DNA of 64,000 bases from Liriodendron chinense (taxonomy: Eukaryota; Streptophyta; Magnoliopsida; Magnoliales; Magnoliaceae). The position numbers and the translations under genes are program-made. Below, piece after piece: positions 63,229-64,000 of the stretch (its first letter is position 1; every line of letters starts with the position of its first letter). The notes beneath the pieces were generated by a model. The model ran no database searches, had not been told where the DNA came from, and saw only the letters and a program-made list of their open reading frames with translations. The stretch lies in NCBI GenBank assembly GCA_003013855.2, contig ML058526.1, forward strand, positions 496,001 through 560,000, given 5' to 3'.

Positions 63229-64000
63229 ATGTCATCCCAAGAGAGCGAGGATGAGCTCCCTTTGAGGAGGAGCGATCGTCCCAAGGTAAAATCTAAGCCT
63301 CCTCCTTGCCCTTTAAAGTCCAAGAAAGCAACTTCCAAAGGGACAGCCTCCTCTTCGGTTCCTCCTGTTAAATCTAATTCTCTGGGGAAAAATGCCGCAT
63401 CCCATTCCACCCATTGGGATGATTTCAAAGATAAGGAGGTCGTCTGTGAAAAATCAGTCCATTTGGGTGACTTGTCTGACTATAACTTGCGTTCCATGTT
63501 GGATGCCATCAATTGGGGCCCCGTACTCCACATGGGGGGCCCGGTCCAATTTGATGTTGTTAGGAAATTCTATGCATCCTGTGTTCATGTCACGTCTTCT
63601 CCCCCCTCCTTCAATGTCGATGTTGGTGATCGGGAGTGCCTGTTTACTTTGAAGTCTATATCAGAATTTGTTGACGTTCCAAGGGTGGAGGAGCCTTCTT
63701 TCGATTTTTCATCCTTGGGTCCCAAACTCAACCTAGTTATCGCTCAATTCTTATGTGGTGAGAGGGCACCCAAATGGGTGGGAGGTGCACTTTGGGCATC
63801 CTCAATGATATGGGACTTCCGCCTTTTGCATAATCTCTTCTTCCGCAATGTCTACCCGTGGATGAGCAACAAAGCGGCTGTCACCGAAACTATGTTTCGG
63901 CTGCTGTTTCGGGTTGGTAAAGGTCATTCGCTCTGTCTTCCCACTCGTATCATGTGTATCATTCACCAAGTCATCCTGCGCGACGATGGGAACTCCACTA
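63229..64000 (+). CDS. Extra 3' open frame of Sirevirus G, putative plant transposon protein, partial
   Basis: Open for 257 codons to the window edge. It starts MSSQESEDELPLRRSDRPKV, with a basic, Ser/Lys/Pro-rich first 60 residues. Then come NLRSMLDAINWG, VVRKFYASCVHV, LKSISEFVDVPRV, WVGGALWASSMIWDFRLLHN and PTRIMCIIHQVIL. The order (FYA block, short strand, isoleucine-rich helix, late histidine/leucine helices) resembles the plant family called putative plant transposon protein (Transposase_32, from memory). SIRE1-like Sireviruses have an extra, sometimes env-like, gene in this place; I see no signal peptide or membrane segment in the visible part. It lies on the pol strand with its own TATA-like box, so it could be separately transcribed. 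It could also be a captured piece of another transposon. Confidence 0.6.
   Translation, partial: MSSQESEDELPLRRSDRPKVKSKPPPCPLKSKKATSKGTASSSVPPVKSNSLGKNAASHSTHWDDFKDKEVVCEKSVHLGDLSDYNLRSMLDAINWGPVLHMGGPVQFDVVRKFYASCVHVTSSPPSFNVDVGDRECLFTLKSISEFVDVPRVEEPSFDFSSLGPKLNLVIAQFLCGERAPKWVGGALWASSMIWDFRLLHNLFFRNVYPWMSNKAAVTETMFRLLFRVGKGHSLCLPTRIMCIIHQVILRDDGNST

Larger units (their letters stand above)
43871..64000 (+). mobile_element. Sirevirus G (Ty1/copia), hosting Athila B; 3' end off-window
   Basis: 5' LTR 43871-45797, primer-binding site, gag, protease (split by Athila B at 48102-59640), integrase, RT, RNase H to about 62449, then an extra open frame at 63229. Removing Athila B and one ACTGA copy restores the protease reading frame. 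The 3' LTR is not in the window. Confidence 0.9.

Noticed and set aside
1..64000. Host genes, tRNA or rRNA genes
   Set aside because: All longer frames belong to transposons; tRNA resemblance is limited to primer-binding sites.

Overview
This window is plant nuclear DNA made almost entirely of LTR retrotransposons. I find no host gene, tRNA, rRNA or CRISPR. The lineages present (Ty3/gypsy Athila, Ty3/gypsy Tat, Ty1/copia Sirevirus), the spliceosomal introns in a transposon-borne gene and the dense nesting point to a flowering plant with a repeat-rich genome. I cannot name the species.

Layout. 1-2139 holds scraps: a Tat LTR fragment, a pol-less Sirevirus fragment (D) and part of an Athila LTR (H). 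From 2140 to about 28075 lies a minus-strand, pol-less Sirevirus (C). Its 3' LTR was hit by a minus-strand Tat element (2212-23338), and the Tat pol was in turn split by a near-complete plus-strand Athila (A, 9144-18761, TSD CCGCC). From 28076 there is a degraded plus-strand Athila (E) holding a Sirevirus solo LTR (32650-34573, TSD GATTG). E is then split by Athila F (from 35303). F's 3' LTR is split by Sirevirus G (from 43871, running off the window). G is split inside its protease by minus-strand Athila B (48102-59640, TSD ACTGA), and B's 3' LTR carries another Sirevirus solo LTR (49217-51164, TSD TGGCT). The nesting is therefore at least C>E>F>G>B>solo LTR. Coding decay follows that order: E is ruined, F is full of frameshifts, and B and G are nearly open.

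Coding content. The Athila elements A, B, E and F encode Gag (CCHC knuckle) and PR-RT-RH-INT, with no recognisable env-like gene. The Tat element encodes Gag-PR, RT-RH, a second RNase H and INT. On the opposite strand, between pol and the 3' LTR side, it carries a gene with its own TATA box and at least two introns (4696-6863). Sirevirus G encodes a long coiled-coil Gag with two CCHC knuckles, PR, INT, RT and RH, followed by an extra open frame (63229 to the window end) with its own TATA-like box.

Most interesting signals. (1) Arrays of paired GACCGGTC palindromes, often at a 51-54 bp period, lie just upstream of the TATA box in both Athila (Ty3) and Sirevirus (Ty1) LTRs and before the extra Sirevirus frame; flanking bases of the units are also shared between the two superfamilies. 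(2) The spliced antisense gene in Tat. (3) A 1.1-kb Sirevirus LTR segment present twice about 20 kb apart, best explained by tandem duplication followed by LTR-LTR recombination. (4) An Athila R/U5 hairpin with a compensatory base-pair change. (5) A mosaic LTR pair in Athila A.
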